Source: Aquimonas sp046318115 (GTDB lineage Bacteria; Pseudomonadota; Gammaproteobacteria; Xanthomonadales; Xanthomonadaceae). From it: a DNA stretch of 64,000 bases. A program made the translations under genes and the position numbers. The stretch lies in contig JBKCVA010000157.1 of NCBI GenBank assembly GCA_046318115.1, positions 6,115-70,114 on the forward strand, in the 5' to 3' direction. This document shows positions 51,555 to 60,659 of this stretch, one piece after another. The notes under the pieces are model-generated. The model had not been told where the DNA came from, did not search any database, and saw only the letters and a program-made list of their open reading frames with translations. Numbering within the stretch: position 1 is the stretch's first letter; each line of letters begins with the position of its first letter.

Positions 51555-54500
51555 TCAATCCAGCTCGACCCGGAACTCACCGACATCGATCCGGCCGCGT
51601 ACGTCGTGCAGTCGACGCGTCGTGGCCTGGCGCTCCGAATCCGGCGTGCCGAACCCGGTCTGGAACTCCAGTTGCACCGTGACCGGTCCGGTCAGGCTCT
51701 GCCGGCTGTCGCTGAAGTAGTTGGCCTGCACGCGGTAGACGCCGGGCAGTGGCCTCGTCAGGGTGAACACTTCAGGCCCGTAGCCTTGGGTCAGATCCTG
51801 GCTGACGCGGCCGCCGCTGGTTGAACGGTTGCTCGCGTAGTAGACGGACTCGCCCAAGGGGTCGATCACCCACAGATCGATGTCGGTGTTGTCCGCGTCC
51901 CAGCCCAGCGTCACTCGCAGGCCGATGGGCAGTGGTTCGCGCAGGGCCTGCGGGATCCGCAGGGCGTCCAGGGTGTGCGCCAGCTCCGCCGTGCCCGCGC
52001 GGGCGATGAGGTCGTTGATCTCGTGCGCGGCGATCAGTTCGATGCCGGGGAAGCGGTTGCTCCAGTCTCCGAGCGCGACCTTCCACAGAAGCTCGATCGC
52101 GCGGGCATAGTCCGGCTGCGGCAAGCGCGCGAGCGCGAGCGCGAGGTCGCGATGGCTCTGCGGCTCCTCCGGGCGCTGCGCAAGCGCGGTTTCGAACTGT
52201 TGCACGGCCAAAGTGTGCGATCCCCACTGCGAGAGTCGATGCGCCAGCACGCGAACCAGGGCGGTGTTCTCGGTCGAGAGTTCGGCCAGGTTCGAGAGCA
52301 CGCGCTGGGCGAGCGCCGCATCGCCGCGCACCTCGCGCAAATGGTCCGCGGCGTCCAGGAAGAACCCCGGTGTGTCGCCATATGCCTCGCGCTGGCGCAG
52401 GTATTCGGCGTAGGCATCGTCGGCGGCCTGCATCGCCTGCAGGTAGGGCGTGTCCGGATTCCAGGCCTGGAGACGGATCTCTGCGCGGGTTGTGGCCTGG
52501 TCGCCGTCATCTTCGTCTGCGCCCTCGGAGATCGGTGCGCCGGTGACGACGATCTGATCGAGTGACATGTCGTCGGCGTTGACGGGCGCGGAGGCTGGCG
52601 CGGGGACTGGTGGCGCCAGTGCGGGCATCGCCGCCTGCTGGCGACCAGCGCCGTCGTCTTCGCGTGCGTCCGATCTCGCTCGCGGCAGCTCCGGCAGCGC
52701 TTCGCGTCGCGCGCGCAGCGCCAGCAGCAACTCGAGCTGTTCGGCGGCCTCACGTTCCCAGCGCTGCCGCGCGCGCGCATCGCTGCCCTCACGCGGCCAG
52801 CGCGATTGCAGCATGCGACTGCGTTTGTCCAGGGCCTGCGCCTGACGCAGCTCGCCGCGCACGCTGCGATCGCGGGCGGCTCGCGCCTGCCACAACCTCA
52901 GTTCGGACGAAGCCGCCTGCGGCAGCAGGGTCTCCAGCCATGGATGCGTCTGCCGATGCCAGCGGCTGAACTCCGCCCAGCCGGACAGCAGGCGGTCGAT
53001 GCGCTCGCGCTCGCTCAGGCTACGGTCCGGCTTGGGTGCTGCGGCCAGCGCCTGCTCGTACTGTGCGCGAAGCTCGGCCTCCTTCGGGACGACGCGGTAG
53101 CGGACATAGTCCTCGATGCGATCCAGCACCAGCAGCGAGGTCCAGGCCGTGACGACTCCGTGCCGGGTGGCGAGCGCAGTGATGGCCTCGGCGTCCGGCC
53201 TGTCCGTTGCGGCCATGCGCTGCAGCTGCTGCTGCGCGCGCAGCCGATGCACGGCTTCACCCAGGCCGCCTTCGGCGGGTGAGGATTCACCGACCCCGAT
53301 CACGAACTCCTCGCTGGCCTCGGCGTTGCCGACCCGCAGCCGCAGGCTGGATGCGCCCTCGCAGCGCGCACTCACCAGCAGGCGCGTCGAAGCGGCTTCG
53401 CCCACCTGCGGCAGCAGGTCCTCGCAGTGGCCCTCAGTGACCGCGACCGCGAGCACGCGCTGTTCCTGGGTCTGCAGAGCCGCCACCGCCGCGTCCTCAT
53501 CGAGCTGCAGCAGATCGAGCACTTCGCCGCCCTGCGCGCTCGCGATGCGCCGCAAGCGCTCGTGATCCGCCGATTGCGCCGCCACAAGGATCGACACGCG
53601 GGGCCGCTGACCGCCGCGTGTCTGCAGTCGCGGCGCGGCCTCGCCGAAGTTGTGCAGGCCGTCGCCCAGCACGAGCACGCGATCGACCTCCGGCAGATCG
53701 GTGAGATCGAGGCTGGCGTAACGGCTGCCGCCATCGAGGGGCAGGACAGCGAGCGCTTCGAGCAGTGCTGCGCTGTTGCCATGGGCGACGTCGAAGCGAC
53801 GCGGCGCTTCCGCGGCATCGCGGAACGGAACCAGCCAGAGCTCGCGCACACCTGCTGCCGCGATCCACGCCTGCAGCACGGCCCGCTCGCGCGCCAGATC
53901 ACGCCGGGCTGCACTGGCCGAGGCATCGAAGAACAGTGCCACCCGCGCGGACTCGGGCGCGGGCGCCATGCGCTGCGCGCCGGGCTCGATGCTCGCGATC
54001 ACGCTGCGCCACGCCGGCTGCAGCGGGTCCTGCGCTTCGATCTGCGCCGGTTGCGTCGCACCGGCCGGAATCGAGAACGCCAATTCGCGCTGAGGCTGCA
54101 CGTTCTGGCGCACGAAGCCTGCGCTCCAGGCGGCCCCCGCGCGGTCGAACTGCAGGTCGGTGTCGGGCGAGGCCGGCGTCGGGCGCAGTTCGCCCGTGTG
54201 CGCCAGCGCCTGCACTTCGAAGCGCTCGACCGGGGCGTCAAAGCTGAGCGGCAACAGGTAGCGGTACTGACCCTCGCGCAGCGGCATCAGCTGCTCGAAG
54301 CCCAGCGCGACGCGCTTGTTGCCGCGCGCAGGTATCGGGTAGAGGCGTGTGCGGAAGACATTGCCCTGGGTAAGTTCGGCGAGGCCAGGATCGATCTGCT
54401 GCCGGCTGATCTCCTCGAAGGCGACGCGCGCGGTCTGCTTTGGCACGACCACGCCCTCGCGCATCGCCCCTTCCACTTCCAGCGCGTAGCCGGAGACGGT

Positions 54501-54773
54501 CTGTCCGTCAGCCAGCGGGAACACGAACTCGCCTTCGAGGACGCGTGCATTGGGATTGTGGAAGCTGAGTTCGATCCAGGTGCGGGCCAGTGGGCCCTGG
54601 CTGTCGATGCGGATCGATACCGACTGCAGCTGCACAGGCAACAGGTCCTCCGCGGGGGGAATCCAGACCCGTGGGGGCGGCAGGGGGCGCGTGTCGGGTA
54701 TCGGGGTAAGCGCCTGCGCAGGCGTCAGCGCGCCGCAGGCGCAGAGCAGGACAAACAGTCGAAGCAGGCGCAT
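51555..54773 (-). CDS. VIT/VWA domain protein with TPRs, TonB-box-like motif and DUF2135 C terminus
   Basis: The 1072-residue protein has a signal peptide at 1-21 (ending AQA). A VIT domain follows (about 45-170; WIELSFHNPNARVLEGEFVFPLADGQTVSGYALEVEG). A degenerate VWA domain has FFDASAS as its MIDAS start (about 278-440). A helical Arg/Glu-rich stretch comes next, then SLDQIVVTGAP at 737-747, TPR-like repeats (about 770-950), and a DUF2135-like end (GWDADNTDIDLWVIDPLGESVYY). The LDQIVVTG segment resembles the start of TonB-dependent receptor plugs and is odd inside such a protein. It is probably periplasmic or surface-exposed; VIT-VWA proteins bind partner proteins. No operon partner is evident. 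Confidence 0.85.
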   Translation of the reverse strand: MRLLRLFVLLCACGALTPAQALTPIPDTRPLPPPRVWIPPAEDLLPVQLQSVSIRIDSQGPLARTWIELSFHNPNARVLEGEFVFPLADGQTVSGYALEVEGAMREGVVVPKQTARVAFEEISRQQIDPGLAELTQGNVFRTRLYPIPARGNKRVALGFEQLMPLREGQYRYLLPLSFDAPVERFEVQALAHTGELRPTPASPDTDLQFDRAGAAWSAGFVRQNVQPQRELAFSIPAGATQPAQIEAQDPLQPAWRSVIASIEPGAQRMAPAPESARVALFFDASASAARRDLARERAVLQAWIAAAGVRELWLVPFRDAAEAPRRFDVAHGNSAALLEALAVLPLDGGSRYASLDLTDLPEVDRVLVLGDGLHNFGEAAPRLQTRGGQRPRVSILVAAQSADHERLRRIASAQGGEVLDLLQLDEDAAVAALQTQEQRVLAVAVTEGHCEDLLPQVGEAASTRLLVSARCEGASSLRLRVGNAEASEEFVIGVGESSPAEGGLGEAVHRLRAQQQLQRMAATDRPDAEAITALATRHGVVTAWTSLLVLDRIEDYVRYRVVPKEAELRAQYEQALAAAPKPDRSLSERERIDRLLSGWAEFSRWHRQTHPWLETLLPQAASSELRLWQARAARDRSVRGELRQAQALDKRSRMLQSRWPREGSDARARQRWEREAAEQLELLLALRARREALPELPRARSDAREDDGAGRQQAAMPALAPPVPAPASAPVNADDMSLDQIVVTGAPISEGADEDDGDQATTRAEIRLQAWNPDTPYLQAMQAADDAYAEYLRQREAYGDTPGFFLDAADHLREVRGDAALAQRVLSNLAELSTENTALVRVLAHRLSQWGSHTLAVQQFETALAQRPEEPQSHRDLALALARLPQPDYARAIELLWKVALGDWSNRFPGIELIAAHEINDLIARAGTAELAHTLDALRIPQALREPLPIGLRVTLGWDADNTDIDLWVIDPLGESVYYASNRSTSGGRVSQDLTQGYGPEVFTLTRPLPGVYRVQANYFSDSRQSLTGPVTVQLEFQTGFGTPDSERQATTRRLHDVRGRIDVGEFRVELD

Positions 54774-55047
54774 CTGGGGTCGCTCCGGGCGAGTTCGCGG
54801 GCAGCCTAGCAGCTGGCGTCGCTCGCGCCATCGCGCTTCGCCAGCGCCGCGAACGAGGCACCTGGTGCCGCGGCAGGGCGGCGAATCGGAACCCTGAGCC
54901 TGCCCGCGCGCTTGTCGATGCCGCCCCGCGGCGCCATCTCGGGTCCATCAGCGGACGCGATCGGAGCTTTCACTCCACGCGCCCGGCGCAGGCTGCAAGG
55001 CGGTGTGTGCATCCATGCCGCGCACCGTCCCGGAGTCGGAGGCTGTC

Positions 55048-56223
55048 ATGAGTTCGAGCACGAAACACAGGCGCACGGGTCGCTGGCAGCCGGGCGATAC
55101 GCGGGCGGCCGTGGCGCTGGCGCAGCGCGCGAGCGAGGGCGTGATCGACATCACCGAGGGTGTGCACCAGTCCGTGCGCCGCACGCTGGGCCTTGCTCAC
55201 GGCGCGACGGCAGACCGCTGCGGCGGGCTTGCCGGTCGCATCTACGCGCTGGTGCGCGGCGGACACGCCCTGGTGGGCTCGGGTGCGCAGGCGGCGCTGC
55301 GCGGGCTGGAGCGTCTGCGTGCGGCCGAGGGCGGTGGGGCATCGCGGGAGGCGCCGATCGACGCCCGTCGCCTGGCCTGGCTGGCGGCGCTCAACGGTGT
55401 CTGCGGCGATCACCTGCATGCGACCGGAAATGCGCTGGCCATCGAGCCGGAACTCGGCGCACACGACGGTTCGCTGGCGGATGCGCTGGCTGCAGCCTCC
55501 GCCTCGGGGCATCTGCTGGTGCTGGCGCATGGTCTGTGCATGAACGAGCTGCAGTGGCGCAGCCGCGGTGATCCAGGGCACGGCGCGGCGCTGGGCGCGG
55601 CCCTGGGCACGGTGCCGGTCTACTTCCGCTACAACAGCGGGCTGGCGATCGAGCACAGCGGGCGACTGCTTGCGGAGGCGCTGGAATCGGCACTGGCGGC
55701 CATGCCGCGGCCGCCGCAGCGGATCAGCCTGATCGGCCACAGCATGGGCGGCCTGGTCGTGCGCAGTGCAGAACGGCAGGCACGGCAGGCATCGCTGCGC
55801 TGGCGTGGCGCCCTGCGCGAGATCGTACTGCTGGGCACGCCCAACGAGGGCGCGCCGCTGGAGCGTCTCGGCCATGCCTTCGAACGCGTACTGGGTCGCC
55901 TGCCGTTCGCGCATCCGTTCACCCGCATTGGCGCGCTGCGCAGCCGCGGCATCCTCGACCTGCGCGATGGCCTGCACGATGCGGAGGGCCTACCCGAGGA
56001 TCTGCGCTGCTATGCCGTGGCGGCCTCGCTGGCGCGCACACCGGGTCGTCTTGATACCGCGCTGCTGGGCGATGGCCTGGTGCCCGTCGAAAGCGCGCTG
56101 GGGCGCCGAGCGCTTGGCAGGCCAGCCGACGACGCGCTGGTGGTGCCGGGCACCGGCCATCTTCAGCTGCTGCGTTCACTCGCGGTGCGTCGACAGCTGT
56201 CGGACTGGCTTGCCGCGGATTGA
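55048..56223 (+). CDS. Alpha/beta-hydrolase (lipase/esterase family)
   Basis: The 391-residue protein has the serine-hydrolase nucleophile in LIGHSMGGLV (S232) and a likely catalytic histidine in VPGTGHLQLL near residue 375; DGLVPVES supplies the candidate aspartate. A PGRB-like amphipathic N-terminal region (ALAQRASEGVIDITEGVHQSVRRTLG) precedes the hydrolase fold, and there is no signal peptide. GGAGG at 55038-55042 selects the ATG at 55048 over earlier in-frame starts at 55003 and 55015. The LGTPNEGAPLERLGH segment after the nucleophile is common in triacylglycerol lipases and PHB-depolymerase relatives. Substrate is unknown. Confidence 0.82.
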   Translation: MSSSTKHRRTGRWQPGDTRAAVALAQRASEGVIDITEGVHQSVRRTLGLAHGATADRCGGLAGRIYALVRGGHALVGSGAQAALRGLERLRAAEGGGASREAPIDARRLAWLAALNGVCGDHLHATGNALAIEPELGAHDGSLADALAAASASGHLLVLAHGLCMNELQWRSRGDPGHGAALGAALGTVPVYFRYNSGLAIEHSGRLLAEALESALAAMPRPPQRISLIGHSMGGLVVRSAERQARQASLRWRGALREIVLLGTPNEGAPLERLGHAFERVLGRLPFAHPFTRIGALRSRGILDLRDGLHDAEGLPEDLRCYAVAASLARTPGRLDTALLGDGLVPVESALGRRALGRPADDALVVPGTGHLQLLRSLAVRRQLSDWLAAD

Positions 56224-56272
56224 TCCATTGGCGCGGCCTACTTGGCGAGTTCGGATCGCGCTGCGACAGGGC

Positions 56273-56779
56273 TCAGAACCTCAGTTCGAGCTTGCACAGG
56301 GTGAGCCCATCGCTGTGCCGGAACAGCTCGACGTGCCGGAAGCCCAGGTGCGCCAGCAGCCCCAGTGAGGCTGCATTGTCCTGCTGGCAGATCGCGAGCA
56401 GGCCGGGCAGCTGCAGTGCGTCGCGGACGAAGGCCAGCGTCGCTTCAGCGGCCTCGCGGGCATAGCCGTGGCCCCAGAACTGGGGCAGGAAGGCGAAGCC
56501 CAGATCCGGTCCGGGCAGGCTGTCGCGACGCACCAGCCCGCACAGGCCCATCGGCGTCGGGTCATCGATATGGCTGATCCGCCAGAGGCCGTAGCCATGA
56601 TCGCGGTAAAGCCTGCGCGGGCCGTCCTCGATGTAGCGGATGGCATCCTCTCGGCTGCGCACGCCGCGGTCGCCGATGTAGCGCAGCCAGCCCTCGCTGT
56701 TCGTCAGACGCAGGATGAAGTCGGCATCGTCAGGACCGAGCTCGTCGAAGCGCAGGCGCGGACTCATCGGATTGGGCAT
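56273..56779 (-). CDS. GNAT-family N-acetyltransferase (RimJ/RimL type)
   Basis: The 168-residue protein matches the GNAT subfamily of RimJ/RimL-like enzymes: LRFDELGPDDADFILRLTNSEGWLRYIGDRGV, the LGFAFLPQFWGHGYAREAAEATLAFV acetyl-CoA loop, and NAASLGLLAHLGFRHVE. GGAG seven bases before the ATG at 56779 supports the start. The substrate is unknown. It is convergent with the lipase gene and divergent from tadA. Confidence 0.9.
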   Translation of the reverse strand: MPNPMSPRLRFDELGPDDADFILRLTNSEGWLRYIGDRGVRSREDAIRYIEDGPRRLYRDHGYGLWRISHIDDPTPMGLCGLVRRDSLPGPDLGFAFLPQFWGHGYAREAAEATLAFVRDALQLPGLLAICQQDNAASLGLLAHLGFRHVELFRHSDGLTLCKLELRF

Positions 56780-56903
56780 GGCGCAGTCTCCGTGGATGGA
56801 CGAAGAACACCAGCCGCCCGCCGCTGGCGCAAGTCCCGCCATTCACGGCGGACGCTCGAGAGGGGACAATGCGCGACCGCCGCCCGACCGATCCTTCCGA
56901 CCC

Positions 56904-57434
56904 GTGAGTCCGACGTCCCAGCACGACGCCAGCATTCCCAGCGAGACCGACATCGCCTGGATGCGCGAGGCGCTCGCACTCGCCGGCCAGGCCCGTGATC
57001 AACTCGGCGAGGTCCCCGTGGGCGCGGTGCTGGTCGACGCTGCCGGGCAGTGCATCGGCCGTGGCCTGAACCGCACGATCAGCGACCACGACCCCAGCGC
57101 CCACGCCGAGATCGTCGCCCTGCGCGAGGCCGGCCGCGCGCAGCAGAACTATCGTCTGACCGGCAGCACGCTCTACGTCACTCTGGAGCCCTGCGCGATG
57201 TGCGCCATGGCACTGGTGCATGCGCGCGTGGCACGCGTGGTGTACGCCGCCGACGACCCCAAGACCGGTGCCGTGGTCAGCGTCTTCGACCTGCTGGCCT
57301 CGCCGCGCCACAACCATCGCGTCGCGGTCTGCCGCGGCGTATTGGCTGACGAGGCCAGCGCGCTGCTGCGCGATTTCTTCCGCGCCCGCCGGGCGCAGGC
57401 CAAGCTCTCCGAACCCAAGGATCCCACTCCATGA
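56904..57434 (+). CDS. tadA: tRNA-specific adenosine deaminase
   Basis: TadA deaminates A34 of tRNA-Arg(ACG) to inosine. The zinc site is HAE (in SAHAEIVALREAG) with the catalytic glutamate, and PCAMC (in LEPCAMCAMALVHAR). The 176-residue form starting at GTG 56904 gives about 19 residues before WMREALALA, as in other TadA proteins; starting at the ATG 56961 would cut the first helix. The stop overlaps the orn ATG. Confidence 0.95.
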   Translation: MSPTSQHDASIPSETDIAWMREALALAGQARDQLGEVPVGAVLVDAAGQCIGRGLNRTISDHDPSAHAEIVALREAGRAQQNYRLTGSTLYVTLEPCAMCAMALVHARVARVVYAADDPKTGAVVSVFDLLASPRHNHRVAVCRGVLADEASALLRDFFRARRAQAKLSEPKDPTP

Positions 57435-58006
57435 ACACCCCTATCCTGCCGCCCGACACCCGCCTGATCTGGATCGACCTGGAGATGACCGGGCTCGATA
57501 CGGATCGCGACAGCATCATCGAGATCGCCACGCTGGTGACCGACAGCGAACTCAAGGTGCTCGCCGAAGGCCCCGAGATCGCGATCCACCACCCCGTTGA
57601 GCGCCTGCAGGCGATGGACGACTGGAACCGCGAGACCCACACGCGCTCCGGCCTTTGGCAGCGGGTGGTCGAGTCGCAGGTGTCGATGGCCGAGGCGGAG
57701 GCACGGACGATCGAGTTCCTGAAGGCCTGGGTGCCGGCCGGCAAGTCTCCCATGTGCGGCAACAGCATCTGCCAGGACCGCCGCTTTCTGGCCCGCGAGA
57801 TGGCGGTCTTGGAGCGCTACTTCCACTACCGCAACCTCGACGTCTCGACGGTCAAGGAGCTGGCCAAGCGCTGGGCCCCGCAAGTTGCGCAAGGTCTGAA
57901 AAAGAACGGCGCGCATACGGCGCTGTCCGACATCCGCGAGTCGGTGGCCGAGTTGGCCTACTACCGCGGGTTCATGGGCGTGCTGGGAGGGGCGGCGGCA
58001 GGCTGA
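57431..58006 (+). CDS. orn: Oligoribonuclease
   Basis: Orn degrades 2-5 nt RNA to mononucleotides, including pGpG from cyclic di-GMP turnover. The 191-residue DEDDh exonuclease has LIWIDLEMTGLD (D and E), GNSICQDRRFL (D), and the final H...D in HTALSDIRESVAEL. It overlaps tadA by four bases. In this genome it should complete c-di-GMP breakdown downstream of cyclases such as the FHA-GGDEF protein. Confidence 0.97.
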   Translation: MNTPILPPDTRLIWIDLEMTGLDTDRDSIIEIATLVTDSELKVLAEGPEIAIHHPVERLQAMDDWNRETHTRSGLWQRVVESQVSMAEAEARTIEFLKAWVPAGKSPMCGNSICQDRRFLAREMAVLERYFHYRNLDVSTVKELAKRWAPQVAQGLKKNGAHTALSDIRESVAELAYYRGFMGVLGGAAAG

Positions 58007-58016
58007 TGCCCGGCGC

Positions 58017-58841
58017 TCAGCCGATCAGGCCTTCGAATTCAGAGGCCAGTTCCCGCGGGCTGGGCATGTCCTCCAGCAAGGCTTCATCGAGTTCGAGTGC
58101 GTCCAGTACCTGGACGGGCAGGGTGCCGGCCAGCTCTTCGGGGTCGAGGCCGTTCTCGTCGCAGCGTGCGCGCCAGGCGGCGACGTGGACCACCGCGGCC
58201 AGGCGATCGAATTCCGCGAGCTCCAGCGGCTCGTTCCAGGCCTTCAGCGCCGCCGGATAGGCACTGGGAAAACGCCACAGCTCGGCGAGGCGGGCGCCGA
58301 CCTGCGGGAAGCTGTAGCCAAAGGAGTGGCGCTCGACATCGCTGCGGCGCGGATCGAACCCGCCGGCCACGCGCGAGACGGCGAGCATTTTCTCGGGCAT
58401 GGCGGCGTGCATCACCAGCTGGCCGAGGGCGTGCATCAGTCCGACCGTGAAGCCATGGTTCGGATCGACTCCCGCGGGCTTGGCCAACCAGCGAGCGATG
58501 ACCGCCGCTTTCAGGCTGTAGCGCCAGAACGCGGCGAGGTCGAGGCCCGGGATGGGGCGGAAACTGCTGGTGAGGCCGGCGCTGATCACCAGCGTGCGCA
58601 CGGTCGAGAAGCCGAGCATGCGCAGCGCGTCATCGATGGTGCCGATGGGCCGAGGCGGATGGTAGTAGGCCGAGTTGGCCAGCCGCAGCAGGCGCGCAGA
58701 AAGCACCGGGTCCGCCGCGATTTTCGGCGCGAGCTCGCCGATCATCACGTTGTCGTCGTCGAGGCTGCTGATCAGCTCCTGGACCACCTTGGGTACTGTC
58801 GGCAGGGCGCTGGCGTGGTCGAAGAGAGCGTCGAACTGCAT
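58017..58841 (-). CDS. HDOD-domain signalling protein
   Basis: The 274-residue protein is essentially one HDOD domain: LPTVPKVVQELISSLDDDN at the start, IAADPVLSARLLRLANSAYY, IGTIDDALRMLGFSTVRTLVISAG, and HGFTVGLMHALGQLVMHAA. HDOD proteins are regulatory relatives of HD phosphohydrolases lacking the metal site and are frequent in xanthomonad motility and c-di-GMP networks. It follows the GspE/PilB-like ATPase by 38 bases on the same strand, suggesting a shared transcript and a role in pilus or secretion control. Confidence 0.9.
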   Translation of the reverse strand: MQFDALFDHASALPTVPKVVQELISSLDDDNVMIGELAPKIAADPVLSARLLRLANSAYYHPPRPIGTIDDALRMLGFSTVRTLVISAGLTSSFRPIPGLDLAAFWRYSLKAAVIARWLAKPAGVDPNHGFTVGLMHALGQLVMHAAMPEKMLAVSRVAGGFDPRRSDVERHSFGYSFPQVGARLAELWRFPSAYPAALKAWNEPLELAEFDRLAAVVHVAAWRARCDENGLDPEELAGTLPVQVLDALELDEALLEDMPSPRELASEFEGLIG

Positions 58842-58879
58842 GCAGGACTCCGGCGGAAGTGAGGTGCTGGCCGCCGAGT

Positions 58880-60574
58880 CTAATCCGTACGCACGCGGTA
58901 CGCCTCCGCCAGCGTGATTTCCCCGGATCTGGCGAGATCCAGCGCCGATTGTGTGATCGAGCGCATTCCTCCCGCGAGCGCTGCTTCATGGATGCGATCG
59001 GCCTCTGCGCCGGGCACCATCAGCCGGCGGATCTCCGGAGTGACTTCAAGCAGCTCGTAGACAGCCCGACGGCCCTTGACGCCGTGGCCTGCGCATTCCT
59101 GACAGCCGCGGCCGCGCTGGAACAGCTCGCCCTCGGCCACGCTCAGGGCCTCGCGCATATGTGTCTCGCCCTTTTCGGGCTGGTGACAGTGGAGGCAATT
59201 CAGCCTGACCAGCCGCTGTGCCAGCACCGCCAGCAGCGAGCTTCGCAGGAGATAGGACTCGACGCCGAGATCCAGCAGGCGGGTGATCGTGGTCGCCGCG
59301 GTATTGGTGTGCAGGGTGCTGAGCAACAGATGGCCGGTCAGCGCGGCATCGACGGCGATGCCGGCGGTCTCGCGGTCGCGGATTTCACCGACCATGATCA
59401 CGTCAGGGTCGTGGCGCAGCATGTTGCGCAGCGCGCTGGCGAAGGTGAAGTCGGCGGCGCGGTTGACCTGCATCTGCTGCAGGCCGGTGATGTGGTATTC
59501 CACCGGGTCTTCCACCGTGAGGATGTTGAGCGCGCGGCGACGCAGCTCCAGCAGCAGGGCGTAGAGCGTGGTCGACTTGCCGCAGCCGGTCGGCCCGGTC
59601 GCCAGGAACATGCCGTGGCTGCGCTCCATCACCCGGCGGATCACTGCGCGGTCCTGCGGACTGAAGCCGATGCCGTCGATGTCCTTCAGGCTGTCGGCGG
59701 TGTTGAGCAGGCGGATCACCGCGCCCTCGCCCCAGACCGTGGGCATGATCGAGATGCGCATGTCGGGCCTGCGCCCGTCGTCGAGCGTGAGGCTGCAGCG
59801 GCCGTCCTGCGGGCGCCGGTGCTCGGCGAGGTTCATCAGGCCAATGACCTTGATGCGGCTTATCAGGGCCGGCGCCAGCGCGGGCAGGAAGCGGCGCACG
59901 GGCAGCAGCTCACCGTCGATGCGGTAGAGCAGCTCCAGGCCATCCTCGGCCGGGCGCAGGTGCACATCCGAGGCGCGCCGGGCCAGTGCCTCGACCAGCA
60001 GGTCGTGGATGATCCGCACCACGCTGCGCTCGCGGGCCAGCCGCTCGTTGTCGCGGTCGCTGGTGTCGCTGGCGCACAGGCCGGGGTCCAGCCCCAGCTC
60101 GCGCACCACGTGGATGTCCTCGATGCGGTCGTAGCTCATCGCCAGCAGCTTGCCCAGCACCTCGCTGTCGGCCAGCAGCGGCACCACGCGCTGGCGCGAG
60201 AGGAAGTCGAGCTGCTCCAGCGCCGCTGAATCGAGCGGGTTCTCCATCGCCACGGCGATGCGCTCCTTGAAGCGCATCAGCGGCACGGCACGCAGCTGCC
60301 GCGCGCGACTGGGCGGGACCAGGGCGAGTGTGGCCTCCTCGCCATCGAGGATCGGCGCCAGCAGCACCGGCAGACCGAGGCGCTCGGCCTCAGCCAGTCG
60401 CGCATCGGTGAGGCGACTCAGCGTGCGCAGATGTTCGATCGGGTGGCGCAACGCCGACAGTGACCAGTCGATGCTGCCCTGGGCCGTTGCAGCCACGTAG
60501 GTTTCGATGTCTTCGAGCGCGCCGAGCGCAATCACCCCGGTCGCGCCGCCGCGCGGCGCGTCTACGAATCCCAT
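58880..60574 (-). CDS. GspE/PilB-type secretion ATPase
   Basis: The 564-residue ATPase has an N-terminal MshE/GspE-N-like domain (about 60-160), then the core: SDVHLRPAE near 202, Walker A GPTGCGKST at 327-335, the Asp box LTVEDPVEYHITGLQQMQV, Walker B MVGEIRDRETA, and the His box HLLLSTLHTN. A tetracysteine zinc motif follows as CLHCH...CQECAG. The ATG at 60574 is used. Proteins of this type polymerise pili or pseudopili. No other secretion genes are adjacent apart from the HDOD protein, so it is an orphan that could pair with the distant pilin/PilC-like genes. Confidence 0.92.
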   Translation of the reverse strand: MGFVDAPRGGATGVIALGALEDIETYVAATAQGSIDWSLSALRHPIEHLRTLSRLTDARLAEAERLGLPVLLAPILDGEEATLALVPPSRARQLRAVPLMRFKERIAVAMENPLDSAALEQLDFLSRQRVVPLLADSEVLGKLLAMSYDRIEDIHVVRELGLDPGLCASDTSDRDNERLARERSVVRIIHDLLVEALARRASDVHLRPAEDGLELLYRIDGELLPVRRFLPALAPALISRIKVIGLMNLAEHRRPQDGRCSLTLDDGRRPDMRISIMPTVWGEGAVIRLLNTADSLKDIDGIGFSPQDRAVIRRVMERSHGMFLATGPTGCGKSTTLYALLLELRRRALNILTVEDPVEYHITGLQQMQVNRAADFTFASALRNMLRHDPDVIMVGEIRDRETAGIAVDAALTGHLLLSTLHTNTAATTITRLLDLGVESYLLRSSLLAVLAQRLVRLNCLHCHQPEKGETHMREALSVAEGELFQRGRGCQECAGHGVKGRRAVYELLEVTPEIRRLMVPGAEADRIHEAALAGGMRSITQSALDLARSGEITLAEAYRVRTD

Positions 60575-60645
60575 CACCCGCGTTCCCCAAGGGGTGGCCG
60601 TAGTGGCCGACGGTCCCCAGTCTGCCGTCTGCAGAGGGGAAAGGC

Positions 60646-60659
60646 TTGATTGGGATCAG
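60646..60659. promoter_or_regulatory. FNR-like near-match upstream of the secretion ATPase
   Basis: TTGAT-TGGG-ATCAG matches nine of ten FNR/ANR positions, 72 bases upstream of the ATPase start. It overlaps the end of the neighbouring gene, so chance is quite possible. Confidence 0.2.
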
